DNA of 64,000 nt from Tahibacter amnicola (lineage in GTDB: Bacteria > Pseudomonadota > Gammaproteobacteria > Xanthomonadales > Rhodanobacteraceae): positions 5,421,465-5,485,464 of the forward strand of contig NZ_CP104694.1 of NCBI RefSeq assembly GCF_025398735.1, read 5' to 3'. Position numbers and translations under genes: made by a program. Under the pieces are notes generated by a model. It worked only from the letters and a program-made list of their open reading frames with translations, did not search any database and was not told the origin of the DNA. Below, piece after piece: positions 44,834 to 55,002 of the stretch (position 1 is the stretch's first letter; each line of letters starts with the position of its first letter).

Positions 44834-46201
44834 TCAGGCGACGCCAATCCCTTCGATGCTGGCGATAGCCTGCGGGTCGAAGCCGGCCAGCTGGGCGAAG
44901 GCACGGCCGCGATCGGCGTAATCCTGGAACTGGTCGAAACTCGGCGCCCCCGGGGACAGCAGGATCACCCCGCCCGCTGGCGTCAGCTGGCGGGCCAGCG
45001 CAACAGCGTCAGCAAGACCCGTACGGCGCTCCAGCTGGTACTGCGGCGACGCTTCTGCCAGGAGGGCAGCGATGCGCTGCCCGTTGGCACCCAGGGCAAC
45101 CACCGCGTGCGGCGGATGCTCACTGACATGTCGCCGGAATTCGCTCCAGTCGACCCCTCGGTCATGTCCGCCCACAAGCACCGTGACGGCCCTGCCGCCC
45201 AGGCTGCGCAGCGCCTCGATCGTCGCGTGCGGCGTCGTGGAGATGCTGTCGTTGATCCAGGTGACGCCATCGAGTTCGCCCAGCTGCTGCAATCGATGGG
45301 GTAGCGGCTGGAAACTCGCGGCATGGGGCAGCGCCATGTAAGGATTCAGGCCGAAGGCCTCGATGGCAGTCAGCGCGGCGCAGAGGTTGAGCGCATTGTG
45401 CTCGCCCGGCAAACGCAGCTGGCGGATATCCAGGGCCTGCTGGCTGCCACGCCAGATCCAGCCGTCGGCGACGTGCCAGCCATCCACCGTACCGAAAAGG
45501 CGGCGCGCGGGATGGGTGGTTGTCCGGTCGAGCAGCTCCGGCTGCATACCGTTGGCCACCAGTGTGCGGGCGACGCCCGCGAGCACGAGCTTGTCCGCGA
45601 CATAGCGTTCGCGGGTGCCGTGCCAGTCCAGGTGTTCTTCGAAGATGTTGTTGATCAGCCCCACATCGACCGGCGCGGCCTCGCCAGTCTGGAAGCTGGA
45701 CAATTCGATCACCCAGCCGTCGATCGCCAGGTCCGTGTCCAGCAATTCCAGCAACGGCAGGCCGATGTTGCCGGCCAATGCCACGCGCATTCCGCTGTGG
45801 CGCAGCAGATGGGCCACGAGCGCGCTGGTGGTGCTCTTGCCCTTGGTGCCCGTCACCGCGATGACGCGCGCGTCCGGGTTCTCGGCGAACCACAGGGCCG
45901 TGCCCGAGGTGAAGCGGACCCCCGCCGCGCGGGCATCGACCACGGCCGGCAGATACGCGCTGATGCCGGGCGACTTGACCACGACGTCAAAGGTCCACAG
46001 CAGGCCACCGTAGGGTTCGGTGGTTTCGTAGTCGACACCGTCGCCCAGGAACGGGCGTGCCTGCTCAGCCTCGTGCGGACTGCACAGCAAGGTGACGCGC
46101 TGCTCGGGCAGGCGACGGCGGATCGCCGCCAGTGCGGCCCGGCCCTCGCGGCCATAGCCCCACACGGCGACCCGCTTGCCGGCCAGGTCAGCCAAACGCA
46201 T
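44834..46201 (-). CDS. murD2: UDP-MurNAc-L-Ala:L-glutamate ligase (MurD2-type)
   Basis: A 455-residue Mur ligase. Key residues: P-loop VTGTKGKSTTSALVAHLL, the central-domain NIFEEHLDWHGTRERY and LPGEHNALNLCAAL, and the C-terminal NDSISTTPHATIEAL. In Xanthomonas, MurD2 adds L-glutamate (not D-glutamate) to UDP-MurNAc-L-Ala, and MurL then inverts the glutamate. The coupling with murL here (start overlaps the murL stop by 14 bases) makes that assignment likely over ordinary MurD. ATG at 46201 gives the natural N-terminus (MRLADLAGKRVAVWGYGREG). Confidence 0.85.
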   Translation of the reverse strand: MRLADLAGKRVAVWGYGREGRAALAAIRRRLPEQRVTLLCSPHEAEQARPFLGDGVDYETTEPYGGLLWTFDVVVKSPGISAYLPAVVDARAAGVRFTSGTALWFAENPDARVIAVTGTKGKSTTSALVAHLLRHSGMRVALAGNIGLPLLELLDTDLAIDGWVIELSSFQTGEAAPVDVGLINNIFEEHLDWHGTRERYVADKLVLAGVARTLVANGMQPELLDRTTTHPARRLFGTVDGWHVADGWIWRGSQQALDIRQLRLPGEHNALNLCAALTAIEAFGLNPYMALPHAASFQPLPHRLQQLGELDGVTWINDSISTTPHATIEALRSLGGRAVTVLVGGHDRGVDWSEFRRHVSEHPPHAVVALGANGQRIAALLAEASPQYQLERRTGLADAVALARQLTPAGGVILLSPGAPSFDQFQDYADRGRAFAQLAGFDPQAIASIEGIGVA

Positions 46202-47530
46202 CGATGATTCCCGCAAGGCGCGGCGGAAGGCCATGCTCGGCGGACGGCGCCAGCAAGCTGGCCAGATCCGCATCCAACGGACCGATCTGCGGCAGCACCA
46301 CGTCCACGAACCGTGCAACCAGGGCGTCCTCGCGCCATTCCGGCCGCTGGCTGAGCGCCAGCATCGCCGCACGGGACTCGCGCCCCTCGCCAACGCATTC
46401 GAATGGCTTGTGCGCGGCAAATTCCATCAGCGCGTCAAAACCGGGCGCCTGGCTTTCATCATCGAGCAGGTTGCGGCCGAAGATCGACAGCAACCGTGGC
46501 TTGGGTACAAACGGCGCCAGCGCCAGGAACACAAAATGGCATTTTGGGCATTGGCCACACCACCGGTCCGCCGGCCGCGGCCCGAGTATGCGGAAATTGC
46601 GGTTGCAGCTGGAGAACACATCGTCATAGCGCGAATGCTGCGCGAACAGGCGCGTCACCGCCAGTTCCGACACGGGGCGCAGCAGCGAGGTGTAGTTCAG
46701 GTCCGCGGCGACATGGGTGCGCAGCCAGGCCGCCAGGCGCTGCTCGAACTCCCAGCCCTTGCTCCACTGGTGATTGACCGGCTGCCCGTCGTACTCGAGC
46801 GTGGCGCTGGAGGCCGAGCGTTCGTTGGAAAACACGATCGAGTCGAAGTCATACAGCACCGCCGCGACGGCCAGGATGGCGGAATTGATCGCCGTCACCG
46901 GGATATGTCCGTTGTAGGCGCCGAGTTTGTTGTATTCGAAGAGCTCCGGCGCCAGCTGTCGCTCGATATTGCGCGTAGGAAGCCCGGTACGCGCCGCGCA
47001 GGCGGCGATCAGTGGCGAATTGCCGACCCACACGGCCGTGGCGTCCTCGCCATGGCGCTTGAGCAGTTCCACGCTGACCAGGGAATCCTTGCCGCCGCCG
47101 ATCGGCACGAGGCTGCGGCGTCCCAGGCCGAGGGTCTCGGGGGCGCGGCCGGTGCAGCCGCGTGCGGAAAGCGGATGCGCGCGGATAGATCCAACCGGTT
47201 CTGGTACGCAAATTCGCCCAGGCCGTGGCGATAGAGCGCATCGAGAAATTCCGCCGTCACCGCATCCAGCGGACCGTTCTCCACCGCGATCTGCGCCGGC
47301 ACGCCTGCCTTGTAGTAGCTCACGCCCGCGACCCAGTGCAGCAGGCGCAGGGCCGCATCCAGCGCCGGCCGGCGCGCGTTCGCCACGGTCGGCGCGCCGG
47401 GAAAGCGGATGCGCTCGATGAGTTCGACGTCCTGGTCGTAGGCGTAGACAAGCTCAGCCGTATCGCCGGCGAGCGTGCAGCGTACGAAACGGAAGGCGGT
47501 AGCCTGTCGAGGGTCCTTCAACACGCTCAA
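46188..47530 (-). pseudogene. murL: MurL (UDP-MurNAc-L-Ala-L-Glu epimerase), apparently frameshifted
   Basis: The gene is read in two frames. The 5' part (TTG start at 47530, overlapping the lysAC stop) encodes SVLKDPRQATAFRFVRCTL to FPHAAAPAAPP, the known MurL N-terminus. The 3' part continues in the -1-related frame with GLGRRSLVPIGGGKDSLVSV, CGQCPKCHFVF and the rest of the family. The break falls at a G5 run (47139-47143 on the plus strand, C5 on the coding strand): adding one C would give a single frame of about 448 residues. The defect is therefore a one-base deletion, a sequencing error at a homopolymer, or slippage. MurL inverts L-Glu in the precursor; loss would block peptidoglycan synthesis unless another route exists. 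Confidence 0.8.
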
Positions 47531-50127
47531 ATCACGATCTCCTGCGCCGGGGCGCGCAGATTGTAGTGCGAAGCCATGGTGGCGCCGTAGGCACCGCCCT
47601 GGGCGATCAGGATCACATCACCTTCCTCGCAGGCGGGCAGCTTGCGATTGGCGCCCAGGACGTCGCCCGATTCGCAGATCGGCCCGACCACCTGGTAGAG
47701 CGTATCGGCGGGCTGCTCCAGGCGGGTCAGGTTCACGATCTCGTGCCAGGCGTCGTACAGCGCGGGGCGGATCAGGGAATTCATGCCGGCGGTCAGGCCG
47801 ACGTAGCGGTAGTCGCCCTTGCGCTTGGTCTGCGACACCTGCGTCAGCAGCACGCCGGCTTCCGCGACCAGGTAGCGCCCCGGCTCCATCCACAACTGGA
47901 ACTGTGGATAGGCGGCCTTGATTTCCGCCAGCGCCGCATCCAGGGCCGCCAGGTCCATCGGCGCCTCGTCCGGCCGCGCGGGCACGCCAAGCCCGCCGCC
48001 GATATTGATCGCCTCGATGCGCGTGAATCGCTGCGCCAGGGCAGCCAGCTGGCCGTACACCTCATGCCAGTGCCCCGCATCGAGGATGCCCGATCCCAGG
48101 TGCGCATGAAGCCCGACCACGTGGACGTCGTGCTGGCGCGCGAGCGTGCGGAAGGTCTCGATCTCGTCCATGGCCAGGCCGAACTTCGAACCGGCGCCGC
48201 CGGTACGCACCTTGTCGTGGTGGCCGCGCCCCACGCCCAGGTCGACACGCAGGATGATGTCGCGGCCGCGGAATGCCTCGCCCCAATGGGCCAGCGGGTG
48301 CAGGTTGTCCAGCGTGACCCGCGCGCCCATCTGCAGCGCCGCCTCGTACTCGGCGCGCGGCGCAAAATTCGGCGTGAACAGGAGACGACCGCCCTTGACC
48401 AGACGCGAGGCGGCGCCCAGTTCCTCCAGCGACACGCACTCAAGGCCGAAGCCTTCTTCACTGATCGCCTGCAGCACATCCGGATGGCTGTTCGCCTTCA
48501 GGGCGTAGAACCAACGGTCGGGTGCCGACAGCGCGCGCAGACGCCGGGCACGCTCACGCACGGTCGACAGGTCGTACACATAGCTCGGCGCAGCCTGTTG
48601 CCGCGCCAGTTCGAGAAGGTCGGTGCGGCGCAACTGCCACCAGGGTGTTTCGCGAACATGGTGGCCGACGTAGATGTCGGTCCAGGCCGGCCCGAACACG
48701 CTCGGATCTTCAGCGCGCAGGGCATCGGCCTTGATCAGCGCGGCGTGCAGTGTCGGCACCAGGCCGTCGGCTGCCGCCTCGTCGATCACGATGGTCAGGT
48801 TCAGATTGTTCGACGACTGCGAGATCAGGTGTACCCGCACCATGTCGAACTCGGCCAGCACCCCTGCCAGGCGCGGCAACAAGGCCCGCATGCCGCGACC
48901 GACCATGGTGATCGCCGCACACGGCGCAATCACCTTGACCCGGCACACCTCCGCCAGATCAGCCGCCAAGGCCGACAGAACGTCCGAATTGACCAGGTTC
49001 TCCGACGGATCCAGCGACACCGTCACGTTGGTCTCGGCGGAGCTGATCAGGTCGATTGACAGGCCGTGGCGCTTGAAGCGCTCGAACACGTCGGCCAGGA
49101 AGCCGACCTGCTGCCACATGCCGATCGACTCCATCGATATCAGGGTGATGCCGCGACGTTCACTGATCGCCTTGACGCTGGGGGCCGCCGAGGAAGCGAG
49201 TGCGCCGATTTCGGTGCCCGGCAATTCCGGCCGGTTCGTGTCACGCACGGCGAGCGGCACATGCGCCTCGCGTACCGGATTGATGCAGCGCGGATGCAGG
49301 ACCTTCGCGCCGGTCGTGGCGATTTCCTGGGCTTCCTCATAGTCCAGGTGCGACAGCAGGCGTGCCGCCGGAACGATGCGCGGATTGGCCGAGAACATGC
49401 CGGCCACGTCGGTCCATATCTCCACCTTTTCCGCTTTCAACAAAGCACCAAAATACGAAGCCGACGTATCCGAGCCACCACGCCCAAGGATGACCGTCTC
49501 GCCAGCCTCATTGCGGGCCATGAACCCCTGGCTGATGAGGACGTCGCCGTGGGCGGCGAGCGTGGCGGGCAACTGGGCACAGGGCGCCGTCGGGACAGAT
49601 GCGGACAGATAGCGACCCCAGTCCGTCTGGTTCGGCAAGGCCTTGGCCAGGAGGTGTTCGCGCGCATCGAGCCAACGCGTGGCAAGTCCCTGGCTGGAAA
49701 GATAGGCCACGCCCAGCGTACTCGACAGCTGCTCGCCCAACGCCAGCACTTCCGCCTGCCAGGGCAGGTCACCCGTCTCGGCACGCGAATCGCGGCTGAG
49801 CGCGGTGAGCCGGTCGAGCCAGTACTGCATCGTCGAACGATCGGTGAGGCCCAGCTCAAGGAACATGGCTTCGTGGCGCGCGTGGATTTCGGCGCACACC
49901 GCCACGCGTTTGCTGACGTCGCCGCGCGATTCGGCGATCGATTTGAGTTTGTCTGTGATTCCCGAGAGCGCCGAGACGATGATCAGCACGCGTTTTCCGC
50001 GCGCATGCCAGTCGGCGGCGATGCGGCGGATGGTGTCCCAACGGGGACGCGTGGATACGCTGGTGCCGCCAAACTTGACGACAACCCAGCCGGCTTGCGC
50101 CAAAGGCGCCGGGGCAACGGGATTCAC
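47527..50127 (-). CDS. lysAC: Bifunctional aspartate kinase/diaminopimelate decarboxylase
   Basis: An 866-residue fusion typical of Xanthomonadales. The N-terminal aspartate kinase (VVKFGGTSVSTRPRWDTIRR, ILGRGGSDTSASYFGALLKA) with two ACT-like domains is followed by a PLP-fold diaminopimelate decarboxylase with Lys544 (FYALKANSHPD), HVVGLHAHLGSGI and CESGDVLGANRKLP. One protein thus catalyses the first and last steps of lysine synthesis and supplies lysine. GTG start with AAGGAG upstream. First gene of the operon lysAC-murL-murD2. Confidence 0.96.
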   Translation of the reverse strand: MNPVAPAPLAQAGWVVVKFGGTSVSTRPRWDTIRRIAADWHARGKRVLIIVSALSGITDKLKSIAESRGDVSKRVAVCAEIHARHEAMFLELGLTDRSTMQYWLDRLTALSRDSRAETGDLPWQAEVLALGEQLSSTLGVAYLSSQGLATRWLDAREHLLAKALPNQTDWGRYLSASVPTAPCAQLPATLAAHGDVLISQGFMARNEAGETVILGRGGSDTSASYFGALLKAEKVEIWTDVAGMFSANPRIVPAARLLSHLDYEEAQEIATTGAKVLHPRCINPVREAHVPLAVRDTNRPELPGTEIGALASSAAPSVKAISERRGITLISMESIGMWQQVGFLADVFERFKRHGLSIDLISSAETNVTVSLDPSENLVNSDVLSALAADLAEVCRVKVIAPCAAITMVGRGMRALLPRLAGVLAEFDMVRVHLISQSSNNLNLTIVIDEAAADGLVPTLHAALIKADALRAEDPSVFGPAWTDIYVGHHVRETPWWQLRRTDLLELARQQAAPSYVYDLSTVRERARRLRALSAPDRWFYALKANSHPDVLQAISEEGFGLECVSLEELGAASRLVKGGRLLFTPNFAPRAEYEAALQMGARVTLDNLHPLAHWGEAFRGRDIILRVDLGVGRGHHDKVRTGGAGSKFGLAMDEIETFRTLARQHDVHVVGLHAHLGSGILDAGHWHEVYGQLAALAQRFTRIEAINIGGGLGVPARPDEAPMDLAALDAALAEIKAAYPQFQLWMEPGRYLVAEAGVLLTQVSQTKRKGDYRYVGLTAGMNSLIRPALYDAWHEIVNLTRLEQPADTLYQVVGPICESGDVLGANRKLPACEEGDVILIAQGGAYGATMASHYNLRAPAQEIVI

Positions 50128-50348
50128 GGGACTCCTTGCTTGATCGATGGAATGGGCGCCGCTCCACCACGGAACATGGCACGGAACAGCGCCGACGCAT
50201 TCTTTCTTGCGGTGCAGCAGAACGCAACGCCGGGGCTATGGCATGGCGGAATAAGGCCGCGGAGCGGGCTGGCCGCGCCGATCTCGCTCGTTCGGCATCG
50301 CCGCGCGTGGCCGGCTCGGGCATGATCACGCCTTTTGGACGCCAGGCC

Positions 50349-51218
50349 ATGCGCGAGTTTCAGCAGATCGACGTTTTCACCCGTCACGCCGGCGACGGCA
50401 ATCCGCTCGCGGTCGTACTGGATGCCCACGGGCTCGACGATGCCGCGATGCAACGCTTCGCTGCATGGACGAACCTTTCAGAGACCACGTTTCTGCTACC
50501 GCCGACGCAGCCGGGCGCTGATTACCGTGTCCGCATTTTCTCTCCGCGCACGGAAATGCCGTTTGCGGGACATCCCAGCGTCGGCACGGCCTGGGCCGCC
50601 TTGCACAGCGGCCGGATCACGCCGCGTGACGGCAGGCTGGTACAGGAATGCGGCGCGGGCTTGTTGCCACTGATAGTCGAAGGCGAAGCCGGCGCCTGGC
50701 GGATTCACGTGCGCGCGCCCCGCGCCGTGATCGCGGATCCGACCGCATCGGAATGGCACTGGCTGGCGGACGCGCTGGACCGTTCCCTTCTGGCCTCACC
50801 GGATGCGATCCGACGCATCGACAACGGCCCGGTCTGGTGGGTCGCGCACCTGCGCGCGGCCGACGAGGTCCGCCGCCTTTCGCCGCGCCTCCGGGAAATT
50901 GCACACATGTGCACAAAAACCGACGCCGCCGGACTGGCGGTGTTCGCACGGACAGACGCCGACGACACCGCCGTCGTCACGCGCGCATTCTGTCCGGCCG
51001 ATGGCATCGATGAGGATCCGGTCACCGGCAGCGCCAATGCGGCGATCGGCGCCTGGCTGTACGCGCAGGGTCAGCTGGCAGGTACGCAGGGCTACCGTGC
51101 CAGCCAGGGCCGCGAAGTCGGGCGCGACGGCGTCGTTCACGTGCGGCCCGACGCAGCCGGCGATATCTGGATCGGCGGCGACTGCGTCGGTGTGATCAGC
51201 GGCCAGCTGCGCTGGTAG
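50349..51218 (+). CDS. PhzF-family isomerase-like protein
   Basis: A 289-residue protein of the PhzF family: N-terminal REFQQIDVFTRHAGDGNPLA, the catalytic-Glu region SETTFLLPP, and FSPRTEMPFAGHPSVGTAWA typical of both halves, then the second-half DEDPVTGSANAAIGAWLYA. PhzF in phenazine synthesis isomerises DHHA, but most family members are of unknown function; no phenazine genes are seen here. The alternative in-frame start at 50322 would add nine residues. It converges with the amidohydrolase gene. Confidence 0.87.
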   Translation: MREFQQIDVFTRHAGDGNPLAVVLDAHGLDDAAMQRFAAWTNLSETTFLLPPTQPGADYRVRIFSPRTEMPFAGHPSVGTAWAALHSGRITPRDGRLVQECGAGLLPLIVEGEAGAWRIHVRAPRAVIADPTASEWHWLADALDRSLLASPDAIRRIDNGPVWWVAHLRAADEVRRLSPRLREIAHMCTKTDAAGLAVFARTDADDTAVVTRAFCPADGIDEDPVTGSANAAIGAWLYAQGQLAGTQGYRASQGREVGRDGVVHVRPDAAGDIWIGGDCVGVISGQLRW

Positions 51219-51220
51219 GC

Positions 51221-52951
51221 TCACTTTCTGGGTTTTCCGCGCGGCCCCAGGGTTCCCTCGGGCGTTCGCATCGACAGCGCGCCGAACTGCGGCTGGCCGT
51301 CCAGATAGGTGGCCACCACGCGGATATCTGCGATCTCCGACGGCGGCACGCGCAGAGGGTCCTTCGCCAGTACGGTAAAATCGGCACGCTTGCCCTTGGC
51401 GAAGAAGCCCTGGTCCGCTTCGGCAAATTGCGCATAGGCCGCCGATTGCGTGAAGGCCTCCAGCGCCTGGGCCGGCGTGAGCTTCTGGTCCGGCAGCCAG
51501 CCGCCGCCCGGCTTTCCATCCAGGTCCTGGCGTGTCACGGCCGCGTACAGGCCCAGCAGGGGACTGATTTTCTCCACCGGGAAATCCGAGCCGAAGGCGA
51601 GCTTCACCTTGGCCTCGCGGAAGCGCTGCCAGGCATAGGCACCTGCCAGGCGCCCCTTGCCCACGCGCGCTTCCGCCCAGGGCATGTCGCTGGTGGCGTG
51701 CGTGGGCTGCATCGAGGCGATCACGTTCAATGCCGCAAATTTCGGAATATCCGCGGTGTCGACAACCTGGGCGTGTTCGATGCGCCAGCGGTGATCCCCC
51801 TTGGCGTCCTCGCCGAGCACGTCGGCGTAGGTGTCCAGGACCAGTTGATTGCCGCGATCGCCAATGGCGTGGGTGGCGACCTGCACGCCACAGCGCTTTG
51901 CTTTCTCGACGGCCACCTTGAAAGCAGCAGGCTCGGTGACGAGCAATCCGCGATTGCCGGCGTCGTCGCTGTAGTCCGCCTTGAGGGCCGCGCCGCGGCT
52001 GCCGAGCGCGCCATCGATGTAAAGCTTCACGGCACGCATCGAAAGACGCCCTGCCCGATGGCTGTACAGCCCCTCCGTGCACAGCTGGTCCAGGGCAGGG
52101 CCGTTGCCTTCGGCCATGGCGTAGATGCGCAGCGTGATCTGGCCGGAGTCGGCCAGTTCCTTGAGCACTTCCATGTCTTCGCGACTCACGCCCGCATCGT
52201 GCACGCCGGTGATGCCCGCCGCGCTGAGCGCACCGAATGCGAGCAGATAGGCACGGCGCTTGAGCGCGGCATCCTGCGGCGGCAGGTGCGACTCGATCAG
52301 CCCCATCGCCGTATCCACGAACACACCGGTGGCCTTGCCGTCGCTGCGGATGATGCGGCCGCCGTCCGGTTGCCAGTCACCATCGAGGGACTTCCCGACG
52401 CGTTTCATCGCCGCCGAATTCGCCCAGGCCGCATGGCCGTCGACGCGATAGAGCAGCACGGGACGATCCGGGAACGCGGTGTCGAGATCGGCGGCCGTCG
52501 GAAATGCCTTGGTTTCCCAGTCGTTCTGGTCCCACCCGCGGCCAACCAGCCACGCTTCCGGCGGCAGCTTCGCCGCGTGGGCATTCAGCCGCTCCAGCAC
52601 CTGCGCTTTCGACACCGTACCGCTCAGATCCGCATTGAGTAGCGACAACCCCAGGCCAAGCACGTGACCATGGGCATCGACCAGTCCGGGAACGACGGTA
52701 GCACCCTCGGCGTCGATGACCAGCGCATCCGGATGGGCCTTCGCCAGTTCGGAACGGCGACCAATGGCGATGATGCGGCCATCCCCGCTCCAGACCATCG
52801 CCTCCGCCGGCTTCTTCGCGCCCTCCACGCCGTGGATGGTTGCATTCACCAGCAAGGAATCGGCCAGGGAGGTTCCGACCGGAAGCAGACCCATACCAAG
52901 GAACAGGACACAGTGTCCTACCGCACAGCGCCAGCCAGCCAACCGGGACAT
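51221..52951 (-). CDS. Exported amidohydrolase (Amidohydro_3, YtcJ-like)
   Basis: A 576-residue protein with an N-terminal signal peptide (VGHCVLFLGMGLLPVGTSLAD) and the Amidohydro_3 fold: VVPGLVDAHGHVLGLGLSL (metal HxH), the GVHDAGVSREDMEVL segment, VATHAIGDRGNQLVLDTYADV and the closing VKLAFGSDFPVEKISPLLG. A metal-dependent hydrolase of amide- or urea-like bonds; the substrate is not known. It is periplasmic or secreted in this species. Divergent from the APC permease. Confidence 0.88.
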   Translation of the reverse strand: MSRLAGWRCAVGHCVLFLGMGLLPVGTSLADSLLVNATIHGVEGAKKPAEAMVWSGDGRIIAIGRRSELAKAHPDALVIDAEGATVVPGLVDAHGHVLGLGLSLLNADLSGTVSKAQVLERLNAHAAKLPPEAWLVGRGWDQNDWETKAFPTAADLDTAFPDRPVLLYRVDGHAAWANSAAMKRVGKSLDGDWQPDGGRIIRSDGKATGVFVDTAMGLIESHLPPQDAALKRRAYLLAFGALSAAGITGVHDAGVSREDMEVLKELADSGQITLRIYAMAEGNGPALDQLCTEGLYSHRAGRLSMRAVKLYIDGALGSRGAALKADYSDDAGNRGLLVTEPAAFKVAVEKAKRCGVQVATHAIGDRGNQLVLDTYADVLGEDAKGDHRWRIEHAQVVDTADIPKFAALNVIASMQPTHATSDMPWAEARVGKGRLAGAYAWQRFREAKVKLAFGSDFPVEKISPLLGLYAAVTRQDLDGKPGGGWLPDQKLTPAQALEAFTQSAAYAQFAEADQGFFAKGKRADFTVLAKDPLRVPPSEIADIRVVATYLDGQPQFGALSMRTPEGTLGPRGKPRK

Positions 52952-53084
52952 CGGCTACTCCCTTGCGAAAAATGCGGCAACTGTGGCGGCATCACCGCGA
53001 TCGCGCAAGCCTGTCGATAGAACCCCGCGTGCATTGCCAAATACGCCGCGGCCGGCCATTCTCGCCCGATCACGGAGGGGCACG

Positions 53085-54419
53085 ATGAGCCAGGCACAGA
53101 ACGTAGGCTATGCACGGCGTCTGGGGGTGCTCGACGCGACGATGGTCGTCGTCGGCGGCATCATTGGCAGCGGGATTTTTCTCAATCCCTCCATTGTGGC
53201 GCAGCGCACGCCCGGCAGCGGCACGACCCTGCTGGTCTGGGCCCTGGGCGGACTGTTCGCCCTGGCCGGCGCCTTCATCTACGCCGAACTGGGCGCGCGG
53301 CGTCCCCAGGCGGGTGGTGGCTATGTGTACCTGCGCGAAGCCTACAGCCCGCTGGTCGCCTTCCTGTTCGGCTGGATCATGCTGCTGGTGAACTACTCCG
53401 GATCCATCGCCGCGGTGGCGACCACATTTGCCGCATACGCCTGTCGCATGGCGGGCCTGGGCGCCGCATGGACCAAGCCCGTTGCCGTCAGCGCGATCGT
53501 GCTGCTGGCCGGCATCAACTATTTCGGCATCCGCGCCGGCGCGATCGTTCAGAACATCCTGACTCTGCTCAAGCTGCTGGCCGTGGCGGCGGTCGTGGCA
53601 GCCGGCCTGTTCTTTGCCGGCGGCGCGCCGCCGGAAGCCGTCATCGCACCGGCCGCGCCGATGAGCCTGGGCAGCGCCCTGCTACCGGTGCTTTTTGCCT
53701 ACAGCGGCTGGTTCTACATCAACAACATCGCCGGCGAGATCCGCGAGCCGCAGCGCAACATCCCGCGGGCGCTGGTGTTCGGCATGATTGTGTGCACCGG
53801 TTGCTACCTGCTGGCGAACTACGCCTACCTGCATGTGCTCGGGCATGCGGGCCTGGCCGCGAGCACCGCGCCGGCTGCAGAACTGATGCGGCGCGCCTTC
53901 GGCCCAGGTGGCGAAACGGTCATCTCCGCGGGCATTGCCATTTCCACCTTTGGCTTCTGCAACATTGCCATTCTCGGCGGCGCGCGCGTGTTCCAGGTGA
54001 TGGGGGCGGACGGCGTCTTCTTCCGCGCGGTCGCCCGGATCGAACCGCGTTACCGGTCGCCCGACGTGGCGCTGTTCATCCTGGCCGGCTGGGCGGCCGT
54101 GCTCGCCTACGTCGGCGGCTATGGCCAGTTGCTCGACTTTTCCACCGTCGGCGACTGGATCGGCAGCGCCATGGTGGCAGCCGCCCTGTTCTACTACCGC
54201 CGGCACGAAGGGTCCGAACCGGTGTTCCGGTCCCCTCTCTATCCGTTCCTGCCGCTGTTCTTCATCGGTGCGGTGGCTTTCGTGGTGATCTCCAGCGCCA
54301 TCGCCAAGCCCTGGGAAACCTTGGTCGGCCTGGGCCTGATCGCGGCCGGCGTACCGGTCTATTTTGCCTGGCAACGCTTCGGCAACCGCGACGGGGCCAC
54401 CCCGGGCAGCACCGGCTAG
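53085..54419 (+). CDS. APC-family amino-acid/polyamine permease
   Basis: A 444-residue membrane protein with about 12 helices. The signature [17 protein letters not shown] in helix 1 and [17 protein letters not shown] mark the APC amino-acid transporter fold (substrate-binding unwound helix 1). Substrate not determinable. GGAGGGG ribosome site upstream of the ATG. It reads toward the oxidoreductase genes 52 bases downstream but is a plausible separate unit. Confidence 0.9.
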   Translation: MSQAQNVGYARRLGVLDATMVVVGGIIGSGIFLNPSIVAQRTPGSGTTLLVWALGGLFALAGAFIYAELGARRPQAGGGYVYLREAYSPLVAFLFGWIMLLVNYSGSIAAVATTFAAYACRMAGLGAAWTKPVAVSAIVLLAGINYFGIRAGAIVQNILTLLKLLAVAAVVAAGLFFAGGAPPEAVIAPAAPMSLGSALLPVLFAYSGWFYINNIAGEIREPQRNIPRALVFGMIVCTGCYLLANYAYLHVLGHAGLAASTAPAAELMRRAFGPGGETVISAGIAISTFGFCNIAILGGARVFQVMGADGVFFRAVARIEPRYRSPDVALFILAGWAAVLAYVGGYGQLLDFSTVGDWIGSAMVAAALFYYRRHEGSEPVFRSPLYPFLPLFFIGAVAFVVISSAIAKPWETLVGLGLIAAGVPVYFAWQRFGNRDGATPGSTG

Positions 54420-54471
54420 CCCATCTGGCGCCCCTGCTGCGACAATCCGCATCTGCAATGCGGAGAATTTC

Positions 54472-55002
54472 ATGCCCGACACCCCCTCCAAAGGCGCCAA
54501 GCCGCCCGCGCCAGGCACCCCGACAGCCCCGTCGGGAACGCTCGAGCTGACCATCAACGGCGAGACCTACCGCCACAAGGGTGCGCCGGACATGCCGCTC
54601 CTGTGGTACCTGCGCGACGTCTTGCACCTGACCGGCACGAAGTACGGCTGTGGCGTCGGCCAGTGCGGCGCCTGCACCGTGCACGTGGATGGCAAGGCGC
54701 AGCGCGCCTGCCTGTTGCCGGTCAGTGCGGCGGCGGGACAGTCCATTACGACGATCGAAGGCCTGGCCAGCGCCGACGATCTGCACATCGTCCAGCAGGC
54801 CTGGATCGATGAAGACGTCGCCCAGTGCGGCTACTGCCAGGCCGGTCAGATCATGGCCGCGGTCGACCTGCTCAAGCGCAAACCCCAGCCGACCGATGCG
54901 GATATCGCGCAGCTGACCAACCTGTGCCGCTGCGGCACCTATCCGCGCATCCGCAAGGCGATCAAGCGCGCCGCGCAACGCCTGGGCGAGGTGAAGCCGT
55001 GA
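54472..55002 (+). CDS. 2Fe-2S subunit of an isoquinoline-1-oxidoreductase-like molybdenum enzyme
   Basis: A 176-residue protein with two 2Fe-2S clusters in the family order: the plant-type N-terminal cluster ([17 protein letters not shown], completed by QRACLLPV) and the C-terminal all-alpha cluster ([31 protein letters not shown]). It forms the small subunit of the IorAB-type xanthine-dehydrogenase-family enzyme with the next gene, whose GTG start overlaps its stop. CGGAG ribosome site before the ATG. Confidence 0.93.
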   Translation: MPDTPSKGAKPPAPGTPTAPSGTLELTINGETYRHKGAPDMPLLWYLRDVLHLTGTKYGCGVGQCGACTVHVDGKAQRACLLPVSAAAGQSITTIEGLASADDLHIVQQAWIDEDVAQCGYCQAGQIMAAVDLLKRKPQPTDADIAQLTNLCRCGTYPRIRKAIKRAAQRLGEVKP

